From Microthyrium microscopicum (lineage: Eukaryota > Ascomycota > Dothideomycetes > Microthyriales > Microthyriaceae), in the NCBI GenBank assembly GCA_010405405.1, contig MU004230.1, positions 2,067,744 to 2,131,743 on the forward strand: 64,000 nucleotides of DNA, read 5' to 3'. The number at the start of each line of letters is the position of its first letter. The stretch's first letter is position 1. The position numbers were made by a program, and so were the translations under genes. Positions 31,842 to 43,868 of the stretch are shown here, in pieces. The notes beneath the pieces are model-generated. The model had not been told where the DNA came from and did not search any database. It saw only the letters and a program-made list of their open reading frames with translations.

Positions 31842-33901
31842 CTAATACCTCGCCGTGCCCTCAGGCGTCAACCGCCACGCTCTAACCGGCAACGCCTGTA
31901 ATGACCGTACAGTGTTGCGGATATATCCCCAGAACGTGAGCACGCCGACAACAATGCAGAGGATGTTGACGATATAGTATCCATCCATAGTGATATTGCA
32001 TGTTCCACCACCCTGTGTACAGCGAGTCTTGTCTGGCTCGGCAACGCAGGAGAATGGGCTGGTTACTAGAGGGCTCTTGAGCGTGTCGGAGGCTGGTGGT
32101 TTGCCGGGTGGTGTGCAGGAGGCGACGGTTAGCATGTCGATGAGTTTGAGGACGAAGAATTTGGGGAATGTACCGCCTAGGTTGGAGACGCTGGGGGGTG
32201 TTAGGATTGTGATCATGGGGGATTGGGGAGGGGACTTACGTTGCGAGGAGGGTCATGTAGGTTCCGCCGTAGACTGGGTCGGCTATGCGGGCATGGAAGG
32301 CGGATACGGCGACGAACATGACGGTGTTCATGAATGTTGAGAATACATGGCCGAAGATCGCTACGATCAGGTAGCCTATGTTGACGCCGCCGGATGGGAA
32401 GGACCAGACGATGACTTGGGCGACGAGTGCGGCGAGGAGGCGGCCGGCGAAGGCCCAGGACCATAGCTGCATTGCGCCGTACTGCGAGGACCATTTTCCA
32501 ACATAGTAGCCAAGGCCTATTTCGAAGGGGAAGTCAATGAGAACTGTAAGAGCCAGATTGTCTTGTCCGAAACCTTTGTCGATGAGTTTGAGGGTTGTTG
32601 CGCCGTCATTGGCCTGGAAGCCGATCTTAGCGATGAGATGGACAATGATGAGTGCTTGCACATTTTTGAGCTTGAGAATGCCTCCCATGACTTTGTAGGT
32701 ATCCCAGACTCCTTCTTCGTTTTTTGTGAGGTCTTCGCGCTTTAGCACTGCTAGACCAACCGTCACAATCAGATATAGCCATCCAGATGCCGCAAGAGCG
32801 CCCCCAAGGGTAACCAGACCATAGTCCAACGGTACAGCCCGGAACCACTTATTCGCGAAATCCTTCGAATTGAAAGCCAAAAAGATCGTGGAGCTCAGGA
32901 ACTGACCCGCCGTCAACCCAACCGTCTGCGCCGTACTCGCATACGACAGATTCTCCTGCGAAAGCAGCGTCAAAGCCCACCCTACAACCCATTAGCATTT
33001 CCATCCTCCCAATATCAAAGCCGTCCAACTTACCATCAACAGCAATATCCTGCGTCGCACACAAAAACACCAACGCAAACCACCACCACGTAAACCCCCA
33101 AACATTCGCGCCCCCATTCCCACCCGCATGATTCATCATACTCTCCGCATGTCCACTCATCCACAACATGGCCATACCACTCAACGCCTGAATCGGCAAA
33201 ATCCAACTCTTCCTCCGTCCCAGCTTTGGACTCCATACCGCATCCACAATCGGGCTCCACAGTAACTTCAAACTATACGGATATCCAGCCAAGCTAAACA
33301 CGCCCATCTGCGCATAGCTCACATGCTCTTTTAGCAAAAACGGCACACTCCCCATCGCCAGCCCCATAGGCAGACCTTGCAGGAAGTATAGCAGGACCAG
33401 GAGGAGAAAGTTTCGGCGGTCCTTGTCGGGAAGTTCGGAGAAACCTTTTGCTTTTGCGCCATCGCCGTTTGGAAGCGCGGGGATGGGATCGTCAAGGGTG
33501 AAGGAGGAGCGGCTGATGAGAGAAGCAGTTGCAGAAGAGCGAGTTTCATGGACGCCGTTGGGGGATGTTGCGTGTTTGCGGGAACGGTGCTCGAGGAGCG
33601 AGGCGGGCATGGTGGTGCCGGTCGCGTGCCCGTTGGTGTCGTCGGGGCTGCTGGCTTTTTTGCCCATCTGTTGCGCTTCTTCTATATCGTCGGGGAGGAG
33701 ATGGGATGTGTCGGGGAGGAGAGGGAAGGTGTCGGTCTCGATGTTGAGCGCGATGGAGGTTCGGTGGGACGAGGAGGGACGTGGGTTGAAGGGCGGTTCG
33801 TCTTGGAGCGGTGCAGATGATTTATCGAGTTTATTTGGCGTTGAGGGAGAGGAAGAGAGGTGGGAGAGCTCGAGAAAGTCTTTTGGCGAATGGGGTTCCA
33901 T
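31842..33901 (-). CDS. Acetyl-CoA transporter (SLC33A1/AT-1 family, MFS fold)
   Basis: Exons 33901-33034, 32981-32240 and 32190-31842 give 652 residues. The first 165 residues are a polar Ser-rich cytosolic tail. The membrane domain starts at NFLLLVLLYFLQGLPMGLAM, with KLLWSPIVDAVWSPKLGRRK as the family's first cytosolic loop, then LCATQDIAVDGWALTLLS, KLIAKIGFQANDGA-type loop and YGGTYMTLLATVSNLGG near the end. These blocks are those of AT-1, which carries acetyl-CoA into the ER lumen. A lumenal loop with CNITMDGYY precedes the last span. The ATG at 33901 was chosen because the upstream in-frame start is TTG. The transported substrate in fungi is by homology only. Confidence 0.92.
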
Positions 33902-34550
33902 ATACAGGTGGACTTTAAAGTATTTGTCCAAACGTGTACCCTAAAGTTTTAAGTGGTAGAAAATGACAGATTTAACTAAGACAGGTGGCGATGATAGGCT
34001 GTTTGGCCGCAATAACCTGTGAAAAGAATGACTGTGAAGAGCTAAGAATCAGTTTGAGCTGGTGAATTCACATTGCTTGCAGAAAGAAGGCGCAAAAGAA
34101 TATATACTTGGATATGGCATGCCATGTCAGGCATGGAATGCGGTTGCTATCGTCTATCAAGATGTGTCCCCCAACTCAGCACCTGCATCGTAGAATAAAT
34201 GCCCCTGCTTAGCCCTGTCTGCAGCCCCTTGCCCCTTTCCTGCACTCTTCTCTATCAGGCAGTATGATTTCAAGTTACTTGCACTGTTTACATCACGAAA
34301 AAGAGAGCACATGGTAAGTTGTGTTCATTGACATGTTCATGAATAGGTAACTAGATATACATTTTTCGACTTTTCAGCTTCCCTTGCTGTCCAGAACCAG
34401 ATCAGCTTTCAGCAAAACCCAAACTCCTTGCATAAAACCGAGACTACAGGCATTGAAGGGCCTCTGAAATCAGATGCAAAAACTCCTTCGCAATGCTATA
34501 GTCGTATAATCGTTATCGTAAAATTACATTTCAATGGTGTCGTTGTTGCT
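33902..34550. other. Intergenic
   Basis: Holds the transporter's 5' flank and the 3' flank of the F-box gene. A 175-codon plus-strand frame from 34428 is mostly antisense shadow of the F-box gene. Nothing else seen. Confidence 0.45.
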
Positions 34551-36056
34551 TCAAAGACGGATGAAGTTTTGTCCCAGTCCCGCAAAGAAATCGCGTTCAG
34601 AAATCTGTTGGAACTCTTCCTCCTCTTCTTTTCCAAAGAGGCCAGTGGAGCCATATGGACCTTTGCTCGAAGATGTCGTCTCGCTTGGCCAAACGCCTTC
34701 AATTGTAGCGTCCTCGAAGCTCCCATGCACAGCATGGAGGTGTGGATCAAAAATCATCTCGGCAAAGAACAGCTCGAGAGTCAGGTAAGTCGGCATAGTA
34801 CCGGATCCTCGTGCGCTGATCAGATTTCTGGCCTGTTCGAGGAGCATAGCCAGCTTTTTCTGAGCCGAATTGGAGTTCAAGTTCTCCTCGCCGCAGATAC
34901 CACGAGCACGAACTTGACAGTCGTCCTTCCAGCGAACGTCCTTGTTGGAGAATAGATCAGCACACATGTTAGGAATGCTGATCGAGACATCTTCCAGCTT
35001 GGGGCAGGATGTGAGGAGCTCGCAGATGTGGTCACCGTTGCTAAGGTAGCCTGGGTGCGGATGCATGAAGCCGTCGTCGCTACGGGGAGAGTGCTCGAGC
35101 ACGCGCAAAGTTTTCTGGGAAGCTCGCACAATAGCCATGACGCCGTCCATTGTTATTGTCGAGATACATGTCATGTGGAACTCATCCAGATTGGTAGCCG
35201 TCTTAGCAATGGCAAAGAGGTCGCGATCGTTGATTGGGAAAATGTTGGTGTTGCCAAACAGCTTGAGCTTGCGAAGCTGGCTGAAGTTGACGAGTGGCGA
35301 GATCAATGGATTCTGCAATGGTGCTTTGGCGAACAAGTCGCGCTGTTGCTCGGAGAGGGTGATCGCTTGGAGCTCAAGTGCTCGTAGCGGGTATTCGCCA
35401 TCTTTGGTGAGGAGAGCGGCCAAATCCTGAGGTGAAGAATGGCGCAAAATCGACCATGGAATGGAGGCAATGTCGAGATTTTTGCAGCTGCGGATGGTGG
35501 CGATGATTTCAGAGTCGGTTTCCGGAATGTAGAGACCATTGAACCAGATGCGGCGGACATGAGCAGCCGCTCCGTCGCACTTCTCAAGGAACTCTCGGGT
35601 GTGTTGGAGAGTTAAGTACGGATTTCGGTATACTTTCTCGCCCTTTGGCCGGATGTTCATCTCATACAGAGGATAGCGTGCTATTAAGAATTAGCCCTGT
35701 TTCGTCATCATAAGCAGCCGGTAGGAAAACTCACCACGATCCGCAGTCAAATCGAGCCATCGCTCAGAACCCATCCAGTTCTTGACATAAATGTCTCTCA
35801 CAGCATAACGCAGGCCCCATTCATGCCAGTACTGGCAAACTTGGCGCAGGTTAGCAACAGCGTCCCATTTGAGCTGGTAGATGGGAGTAGGCCCGCGAAC
35901 ATATTTCTGTACATTGGTCGGGATGTTTTTGTCAAGAGAAGCAGGCAGCTGGCTCAGGCCAAAGGTGTAGGCAACGCCATTTTTCTCGTTGAGCTTGACG
36001 GTCTCAAGCAGAATTTGGTCGATGATTTCAAGTGGAAGTGAGTAGATGGTTGTCAT
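34551..36056 (-). CDS. F-box-like / leucine-rich-repeat protein
   Basis: Exons 36056-35735 and 35680-34551 give 483 residues. The N-terminus (MTTIYSLPLEIIDQILLETV) with LRQVCQYWHEWG about 60 residues on is an F-box-like motif, interrupted by a longer insert than usual. The rest has weak leucine-rich repeats (LRALELQAITLSEQQRDLF; LRKLKLFGNTNIF; LEDVSISIPNM). F-box proteins link substrates to SCF ubiquitin ligase; large variable families of this type are common in filamentous fungi, and the substrate is unknown. A poly-Glu patch (KEEEEEF) lies near the end. The intron (54 bases, GTGAGT..TAATAG) rejoins the frame. Confidence 0.75.
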
Positions 36057-37236
36057 TTCAGTGCCAGTGGCAGAAGTAGATGCGACAGAGCGCGGCTGAC
36101 TTTTTCAGATATGTTGTTGGCCGACAGGAATGCTTGGGTGATGATGATGGATGGAGCAAGGAGTAGACAGTAGATGAGAATATAGGAGATGGATAGAGGG
36201 TAGCAATAAAAAAGTGGAAGAGAATTTGAATTTATAGGTATGAAAAATAAGAGTCGTCAGGTGGTGCAAAGTTAGTCAGTACCAGAGTTGTCACTTCCAA
36301 AGGAGTCAAAATTGGGGAAGGAAGGCGCGAAGAGGCAATTTATACCAAAAAAGTGCACGATAGCCTGCCATGGGTCACAAACAACCAGAAGAGACGCCAA
36401 GAGAAGATTCAAACCCTCAAGACCTTCAAAGCCTTCAAAACCTTCAAAACCTTCAAAAGCCGACAACAAGTTTGTCACAGCCACTGCATGCCATCACGAT
36501 CATCAGATCAATTTCCTAGGCGAGCCATCAGCTCCAGAAAATCGCCGGCGACAGCTAAATTAACACGATGCAGGCCAGACAAGCTCCAAACCAAACCTTT
36601 CCAATCCCCTGAATTGTGTTATTCATGGCGTGTCACAGATTTGGTCAAGAAGGTCACCCGGGCTGCGCTCAAGCTCTGCGAGCTCAGGAATCATCAGAAC
36701 ATGGGAAACCAAACTTTGACCACAGCAACAAAAAAGCGGAGCACCAAGCGCAAAACATGACAAAGATGAACTCCATCGTGTCCATTTCTCAGCAACCTCT
36801 CGCAGAAGCTGCACAGGGCATCGACACATTGGAAGCCATGACCAGGCACACGTGTAGCCATCGCATTTCAGCGGCGGTCGAGTCGTTGGTTGTAAAGGAG
36901 TTTCTTGGGGGTAATAGATTCCTAAAGAGGAAACCAATTACCCTCAGAAAACCTACATTTCAGCGTCACCAGCAACAGAACCCTTGTGACTTGGGCGAAA
37001 AAAAACTTTACCAGCGGCCAGCCTACGCTATTCTTGGCGCCCAGTTGCGCAGTTTCTCGGACGAGCTGTTACCAACATCGTCAGAGAAGAGGAGAAAAGA
37101 GAAAGGTTTTTGTCATAGGTTGCAGAGATTTTATCTTCTCCTCGCATTGATAGATTATGGCGAAATTGACGACAATATCGCCAAGACGGCATCATTCTTT
37201 CGACCCTGTTCTTCGCCTGTACACAGCACAGCCCTA
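36057..37236. other. Intergenic flank of the AT-rich transposon
   Basis: Normal GC content right up to the transposon edge. A plus-strand frame (36616-37278, 220 codons, not starting at ATG) runs into the transposon's inverted repeat and shows no domain, so I do not call it. It contains the 9-base minisatellite at 36414-36458. Confidence 0.45.
36414..36458. repeat. 9-base minisatellite, about five units
   Basis: Unit CCTTCAAAA repeated head to tail (36423-36458 four near-perfect units, one diverged unit before). On the minus strand it reads EGFEGFEGFEG in a short frame, which is probably incidental. Confidence 0.8.
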
Positions 37237-37290
37237 TCCGTGGACAACACCGGACGCCTAAACGCTACGGACAGCTAAACGCTACATATT
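37237..37290. repeat. Left terminal inverted repeat of the RIP-saturated element
   Basis: About 54 bases, GC-rich, holding an internal 11-base direct repeat CTAAACGCTAC twice. It matches the right end with few differences but lacks the right end's 20-base insert. Confidence 0.85.
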
Positions 37291-39986
37291 ATAAACACTA
37301 TATATTTAAATAATAAATACCTAATAAATAATTCTTAAAATAACAGTGCTATTAAATCTATTACTTTTCTATATCCTATAAAATTTTTACGCGCTTTTAA
37401 TAAGAATTATAATATTAGCTATATAGAACGATACTAATTTAGGATATATCTTAAGATAGTTTTTTTAGCTAGGTTATAGCTAATTTTGCTATAATAGATA
37501 TTTTTTGAATCTAAAAAAAGGAGTATAAATAGTAAGTAATAAATTATATATAGTATTAGTTTAATAAATATTTATTATATTCTAAATAATTAACGTTAAG
37601 TTAAAGTTACTTAGATTAAAAGATATTATTATTATGCTTTACTAAGATTTTATATTTATAGGCTAGATTTATAACTATAACGCGTCCTAGCTTTTTATAT
37701 TAGAAAGATAAATTACTAAATTTACTACTACTTTTATAATACTAAACTAAAAATAATTTTATAATAAAGCTTATATATTAATAAGAAGAGACGCTTTTAG
37801 AGAGTACAATTTTATACTTATCTATTAATCTAAAAATACCTTACTACACTATAGAAAAAATATTTAAACTACTTAAGAAAGATTAAATTTAACGCTAATT
37901 CCTTAACCTTTAAGGCTCTAAATTAAAGTACGCTATAAATAACTAAAGGCTAAATAATATTTAAGATAAAGTACTATATAATTATCTTATTAAACTCTCT
38001 AAGATTAGTATTCTTCTATAATTTAAATACCTTTAAAATATTACTAATAATATCCTTTACTATAATATACTACTAGATACCCTAAATCTTTCCTCTATAG
38101 GCTAAAAGTAGCCTAGATACTTTATAAAACTATATTTATAGTTTAAAATTATAAAGTAAAAACCTCTTAAGGTTACCTATTAAAAGGCTATAGACTATAG
38201 TAATATTAAAGCTTTTATATAGAAATATAAATAGACTATTAATTAATATAAAATTTAGCCTATAGATACTTAGAATATAGATAAAATAAGTATTAGAATA
38301 GATATTAATAAAGGTTAATAGGTAATAATTTTTATAAGTAAAAAATATAGTCGTTTTAACTATTATATCTAGAGCTTTAGAGAGAGAGAGAATATTACTA
38401 TTATAGAGGGTATATCTATAACTAGATATATAATTAGTCCTATAATTATTACTAAAGGCTAAATAATCTAAGAGTAGTAATTTTATAAAGTTAAAGATAA
38501 AGATCTAGCTATTAGTAGAAAGCTTCTTTATTTATATTAATAACTTACTAATTTTATATTATAAGAATATTAGAATTAGGTTATTTAAATAATATTCTTA
38601 GATTCCTATAGATATAATATTTTAATTAATTATTAGCTTAAACTTAATAAGGGAAGTATAGATTACTACTTCTTAATAGCTATAAGAGCTATTTAACGCG
38701 TTTCTTTACTCTCTTTTATAATACGTATAAGATTATAATCCTTTAACTACTACTATATACTATATACTTCTTATAACCTTTAGATATTATAATCTTTTAG
38801 TAATAGAAATATTTTTACGCTAAATACTTTAATAAAGCTCTATAGGCTAGATTAAGTAAATTTAATAAATAAACCTTCTTTACTACTATTAAATCTATAA
38901 GACGTAAAGTTATAAAGCTAAATTCTATTAAATCTAGCTTTAGGCGTTATAGTTTTTAGCCTTTTAAATCGTTAGAAGTACTATAATATCTACCTATAGA
39001 TTTACTAAATCTTTATATCTTATAAAACTAGAGCGACATTAAAGAGAGTAAAGATAAAAAGGAATTACTTACTAAATAGTATATTTCTTTAAATCTATAA
39101 AAACTCTATTAGTAATTATCTTAAGCGCTTAACTACCTAAGATCCTCTCCTATATTACTAAATATATTAATATATGCGTACTAAAGATTAAACTTCTAGG
39201 CTCTATAGTAAGGAATTTTTATATAGGATAATCTTTATTTAACTTTCTTAAAGTTCTATTATAACTCTTATTTTACCTATATATATTAGAATAGACGTAA
39301 TTAAGCTTAGGTTAACTTTATTTAATAAGAAAGTATAATTTATACTAGTAACGTTTCTTTCTTTTATAATATTAATACTTTAGAACCTATTTTAGTTAAA
39401 TAGTAAGCTTAGGATAATAATCTATATTAAAAGATATAAAAATTACTACTATATTACTTAGTAATTTTATAGCTACTTTAAATAATACTTAATAAGTACT
39501 TATAACTTACCTATAGAGTAAACTAGCTTTAAAATAAAGCTAAATATAAAAGAATTAATAGGTTAAAGTAGTATAATACTATAATTAAGAACTAGAAATA
39601 AGAAGTTAAAGAGATTACTTATGTATATATACTTTTATAAGTAATAGAATATATAAGTCTATAGTTACAATTTAAAGTAAATATAAATATACTTTCTACT
39701 AATTTATAAGCTATATTTAATAAGAATATAAATTAAGAGATAATATACTATATACTACTATATTTTTACTTTAGACTAAATAATAATAAGTTATAAGAGT
39801 AAATTTAAAGAATTACTACCTTAGAATTAATCTTAATCTTAATTTTATTACTATATTATAAATTTCTTAAACTATAATATTTTTCTTTTAAAATAAAATA
39901 TATAATAAATATAATATATTTTAAATACCTCCTAAATTTTTATTAAATAATATTACGTAGTTATTAAATAGCCATAATATAGATAA

Positions 39987-40059
39987 AATATGTAGCGTTT
40001 AGCTATCCGTAGCGTTCAGGCGTCCCCCACCACCTACGGCGGTGGGTGTTGTCCACGGA
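39987..40059. repeat. Right terminal inverted repeat with a hairpin insert
   Basis: Reverse complement of the left end plus about 20 extra bases at 40025-40047 that themselves form a hairpin (CCCACC...GGTGGG). The rest pairs with the left repeat, including both CTAAACGCTAC-type subrepeats (one with G for A). Confidence 0.85.
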
Positions 40060-40061
40060 TA

Positions 40062-40616
40062 CGAGTTTGGCTCCGTATTGCATAACTGGCATAGTAGTTT
40101 TACTGGTCAGTAATCGTAACAAGAGAGTAGCTCAAGGGGCCAAAGTCTGGGGATCATTCGCCTTACAACTGGGCGGCTAGCAGCGGCTTCTCCAGACTCC
40201 AGTTACGAAATCTGGGGAAACTCGATCTATTTTGTCTCTAACGCCGTCCAAGCGCCGTTTGACACCGCTCAAGCGCCAGAACATACATTCCAGCGAATGA
40301 TTTCGCTAGCAATGTCTTAACTTGGCATATTCAGCCTGGTCACATGAACCCTTGGTTTGTTACTTTTATGCCCATTGACTGGCTGGGCCACGCAAGCGGT
40401 CAGCCCCGTCAGTACCGAATCCAAACATCACCTGCTCTCTACTACTTGTACATTGACCACAAGGACAACACCAATGAATGCATCGTGAGAAATCTAGCTT
40501 TCATTTTCTACACCGGCTGTCTCGGCTGCCCTGACGTTTCGCCCGAATACAAGTACTAGCGAGCGATTCCTGCGCAGCCGGACAAAACGACTGAAGCTTT
40601 CTGCAAACTAACTTTC
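40062..40616. other. Intergenic
   Basis: Between the transposon and the 3' end of VPS53. A 71-codon frame at 40344-40559 starts with an ATG (MNPWFVTFMPIDWLGHASGQ) but I see no family or splice partner; left uncalled. Confidence 0.4.
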
Positions 40617-43223
40617 CTACCGCCCAACTCCGCCAGCCGACCCATCCGCACCACCGCCCCGACCAAATCTTCCAAACCCACCGTCTCTTGTAAAAAACTT
40701 GCCAAAACTCTTGAGATTCTCATTAATATTCGCTGCACCCGCCTTGAGGCCATCCGCTGGTTGCGGGCTGCCTGATTGCGATTCGTTGAACCCGCTCCCC
40801 GCACCACTACCCAGCGTTGGCGTACCCAGGCGATCCACGCCTTCGCGCGCCGCGCTCATCAACGCACTGCCAAATGTCGCTGGATCAAAGCGCCCACCAG
40901 CTAACGGACTGCTATTGAGGCCGGATGGGTCTTTGAGGGCGGCGGTGGCGGATAGTGCTTGAGCTGGCGCAGATACTTGCAGGGCAGAGAGGAAGGGTGA
41001 GGCGGCGGGCAGGGTGAGGTTCGCGGGTGCTTGGCAATGTGCATTGAAGAGGTCAATAAGGGACCGCTGGTCAGGCTTGCGGATACCTTTGAGTTCGAGG
41101 ATTTTGCGGAAGTTTGTGTCGGAGCGGTCAGCGATGTGGATTAGGTAGGCTTGGACCATGGCTTCTGGTGGTGAGGGGCGGACTTGAAGAGTTTTGAGGA
41201 GCGAGTCAATTTTGGAGGTAGATTGTGTTGCGCGCTTGATAAAGGCAGCGGGTGGTTGAGTGCCAGGTTCGGCGAGGAGAGTTGGGAGCTCCATGAGGGC
41301 CTTTTTGAGGGCGTACGAGTCGAGAAGCATTTGCTCGGCGCCTACTTCGGAGACTGGCTTGCATTGGAAAACGTTGTTGCAGTAGGCGACTGCTATGGCA
41401 TCGACAAGATTGTCGCAGAATGCTCGTGAGTATTGCGGCTTGTGCAAATATCGCAGTGTTTCTGTAGCAGAGGACTGGATGAGTCTAAGCATCTCCGCTA
41501 CATAGCTGCTCTGGTCTGTGACGGTTTCCAATCTGGCCCATGGGAAGTTACGCATTTCTCGCCAGACTTGATCGAGTGATGCTTCCACTCTTTTGACCAT
41601 TAACCGGATTGCAGCACTTGCAATACCGATAAAGCCATCAGCTTGAGCTTGTAGATCAACTTCGCCCTTGAGTTCTTCGTCTATTCTGGACCGTATCTTC
41701 TCTTCTAACTGGTTGCAAGTCAAGTAGCAGTAGTCTGCCGTGTTGAGAATAACCGTAGCGTCTTCTATCGATGGTCCTGGCCCGAAGCCCCCGGTTAATG
41801 AATGTAACAGCACCTGTTGACCGTATTGATCGAGATATTTGCCAAAAGTCCTTGATAGTTCCAGAAGCCTCGATCCGGTTGATAGCTTGGCGCATTGAGC
41901 CAGTGATATCCGATAGAAATGAAACAGCTCTGTAGATGATGGTATTACCATTTGCGGCGCAAATTCTTCTTCCAGATTTCTCAATGGTTGTTGTTTGTAT
42001 TTCGGTATCAACTCCGCGAGCTGTTTGTCCTGTGATTCGACCCATAGGGTCATATATGGTTCAAAAGCTTCAGATATGATCTGACCCATGCCATGCGGTC
42101 TGTCGTCCCTCGATGCCATGGTATTCACCGTATCAATCGACGACCTCGAGTCGCCAATGAAACGCTTTTCGAGACTGTGCTCAAAGTTGAGCGTCTCCTG
42201 TAAGCAAGACAACAACAAATTGACATCCAACGGTTGCCCATCCGTTCGTCTCACGGACCGCTGCAGTATCGCTTTGAAGTCGTCTCTTGTGCCCTCGCAG
42301 AACGCATTCGCCAGCATCTCGCCCACCCGCCAATGCGGAGGAAATATTGACGCATGTTCGTGATCGTACACCTTAATCATGCGATTAAACCACGAATACC
42401 GCCGCGCAATGTTGTCCAATGACCCAGCCTCATCGCTCCCCCGAAAGACTTGCCGGTATTCTCGCAACATCGTATTGCAGTACCACGTTACTAGCCGCGC
42501 TCTTGCCTGGTCTCCCAGCGCATCCATCACTCCACATGCCTCAGCGAGCATCCCCCGTCGCGCTGCGACTTCGCCTTGCATCCAGCTCTTCTCAAAGTCA
42601 TCGCACACTTGTTCCAACAGCTCCGCTTGCAATGCGACTACACTGCGATGTAGGGCTGCAATTTGATCAATGCTGCGATAGCTCTTGAAATGCGCAACAA
42701 GCTGTAAGACAGCCGCAAGTAACTGCGCGCACTCTCGATACTGGCGCGTTTTACCAAGACCGCGCAGCTGTTCGTATGCGGTCGTCAGCATTTGTAGCCG
42801 CTTCAGAGCGGTCATGGACAGTGTGAGGTTGCGCTTCGTAGCATCGAGACGTTTGATGTCGGCAGTCATCTCGGTGATGGACTGCTCAGTGTGCACTGCG
42901 CGCGAGCGTACACTATCGATTTGTGTGAACAGAGCGGGCAAGTCTGACTTGGCTGCCTGGATGTGTGCGACGCTCGTCACGTCCGAGGCGCGCTGGGTGG
43001 CCACCAGATGGGCGATCTCGGCATCGAGCGCATCTTGGTGGTTATGGATGGCGGTATTGACGGCCGCGGCGGAGGAGAGGGTGGAGGGATGGGAGAATAT
43101 AGCGTTTAGGTGTTCGATAGGGTCATAATTAGCTAGCAAAATGTTAGGATTGCATTGGTATAGTCGTTCAGGGTACGAACGGGAGTCGAGGGAGTTTATT
43201 GCGTTGGATGGGAGGGCGGGCAT
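40617..43223 (-). CDS. VPS53: Vps53, GARP tethering complex subunit
   Basis: An intronless gene of 868 residues. The N-terminus (YNPDYDPIEHLN-type: NILLANYDPIEHLNAIFSHP) and the coiled-coil that follows (LDATKRNLTLSMTALKRLQM) are the Vps53 N-terminal domain by which GARP subunits assemble. GKTRQYRECAQLLAAVLQLV and the central DYCYLTCNQLEEKI-type helices continue the CATCHR-like fold. GARP (Vps51-54) tethers endosome-derived vesicles to the late Golgi, so loss affects recycling of Vps10-type receptors; a VPS10 gene lies at the far end of this window. The C-terminal 60 residues are Gly-rich and disordered (GGFGRFGRGGGADGSAGG), a fungal extension. Length is normal. Confidence 0.93.
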   Translation of the reverse strand: MPALPSNAINSLDSRSYPERLYQCNPNILLANYDPIEHLNAIFSHPSTLSSAAAVNTAIHNHQDALDAEIAHLVATQRASDVTSVAHIQAAKSDLPALFTQIDSVRSRAVHTEQSITEMTADIKRLDATKRNLTLSMTALKRLQMLTTAYEQLRGLGKTRQYRECAQLLAAVLQLVAHFKSYRSIDQIAALHRSVVALQAELLEQVCDDFEKSWMQGEVAARRGMLAEACGVMDALGDQARARLVTWYCNTMLREYRQVFRGSDEAGSLDNIARRYSWFNRMIKVYDHEHASIFPPHWRVGEMLANAFCEGTRDDFKAILQRSVRRTDGQPLDVNLLLSCLQETLNFEHSLEKRFIGDSRSSIDTVNTMASRDDRPHGMGQIISEAFEPYMTLWVESQDKQLAELIPKYKQQPLRNLEEEFAPQMVIPSSTELFHFYRISLAQCAKLSTGSRLLELSRTFGKYLDQYGQQVLLHSLTGGFGPGPSIEDATVILNTADYCYLTCNQLEEKIRSRIDEELKGEVDLQAQADGFIGIASAAIRLMVKRVEASLDQVWREMRNFPWARLETVTDQSSYVAEMLRLIQSSATETLRYLHKPQYSRAFCDNLVDAIAVAYCNNVFQCKPVSEVGAEQMLLDSYALKKALMELPTLLAEPGTQPPAAFIKRATQSTSKIDSLLKTLQVRPSPPEAMVQAYLIHIADRSDTNFRKILELKGIRKPDQRSLIDLFNAHCQAPANLTLPAASPFLSALQVSAPAQALSATAALKDPSGLNSSPLAGGRFDPATFGSALMSAAREGVDRLGTPTLGSGAGSGFNESQSGSPQPADGLKAGAANINENLKSFGKFFTRDGGFGRFGRGGGADGSAGGVGR

Positions 43224-43868
43224 GTCGCCATGTGGGATTGAAATTTGAGGGTCGCCGCTTCAGTCGTTGAGTGTAATCGTTCACAGTGGGAGACTCGGCT
43301 ATAGGGAGACTTGGCTATAGGATATTCTTTGGTGTCAGGGTGAAGAAAATGCCTAAACTGTACACTTGTACGCGGTAAGCTGGCCAAGTTTCAATATGCC
43401 AAAGCTTGGAGAGGTTATGCATGCCAAGACTCGTCTATATCGATTCCTTCCACAATAGGAAATCTGAGATTGCTGCTTTCGGTCTTTTTACCAATTTTCC
43501 GATTACTGAAAATCGCTGAACACAATCAGGTTTCAAGCGCGTCGTGAAGATAAATTACACTCTCATTGATTACATTATCTACTATGTACTGAGCTTTCTT
43601 ATCGAGTAATTCGATAAATCGCGTGTGTGGATATTGATTGAGTGCGATCTATTTCGTCACCCCATGCTTTTTCCGGATATACATGCATTGTGGAAAGCAA
43701 CCTTGAAATCTAAACATTGGGATGAGGTAGAAGTAGCATTGATTCAAGGTTCTAGGCGATATAATAAGAGTTTTAGGCTGTTGGTAGTTACAGACGAATA
43801 TGAGTTACAGGCTGATAGAACAATAGGAAAATAGGTTCTCAAAGCACAACACAATGACCTCTCACGAG
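43224..43868. other. Intergenic
   Basis: Between the VPS53 start and the 3' end of the aspartic protease gene. A 69-codon frame at 43625-43834 starts at GTG and is not called. Nothing else seen. Confidence 0.45.

Larger units (their letters stand above)
37237..40059. mobile_element. RIP-saturated DNA transposon, 2.8 kb, with spared TIRs
   Basis: Two inverted terminal repeats starting TCCGTGGACAACACC (37237 onward; reverse complement ending at 40059) are flanked by TA at 37235-37236 and 40060-40061, as for a Tc1/mariner/pogo-type target duplication. Between about 37291 and 39986 the DNA is extremely AT-rich, CpA and TpG are almost absent by eye while CpG and CpT survive, and every frame is full of TAA/TAG. 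That is the mark of RIP taken to completion. No transposase can be read, so the superfamily rests on TIR and TSD form only. It sits between the F-box gene and VPS53. Confidence 0.85.

Noticed and set aside
34428-34955. 175-codon plus-strand open frame
   Set aside because: It is mostly the antisense shadow of the F-box-like gene.
36616-37278. 220-codon plus-strand open frame beside the AT-rich element
   Set aside because: It begins at a non-ATG codon, has no recognisable domain or splice signals, and runs into the transposon's inverted repeat.
37291-39986. A centromere or mitochondrial DNA insertion as the cause of the AT-rich block
   Set aside because: The block is bounded exactly by matching inverted repeats with TA duplications, which a transposon explains better.
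40344-40559. 71-codon plus-strand frame near the right edge of the AT-rich element
   Set aside because: Starts with ATG but has no recognisable similarity or supporting signals; too short to call.
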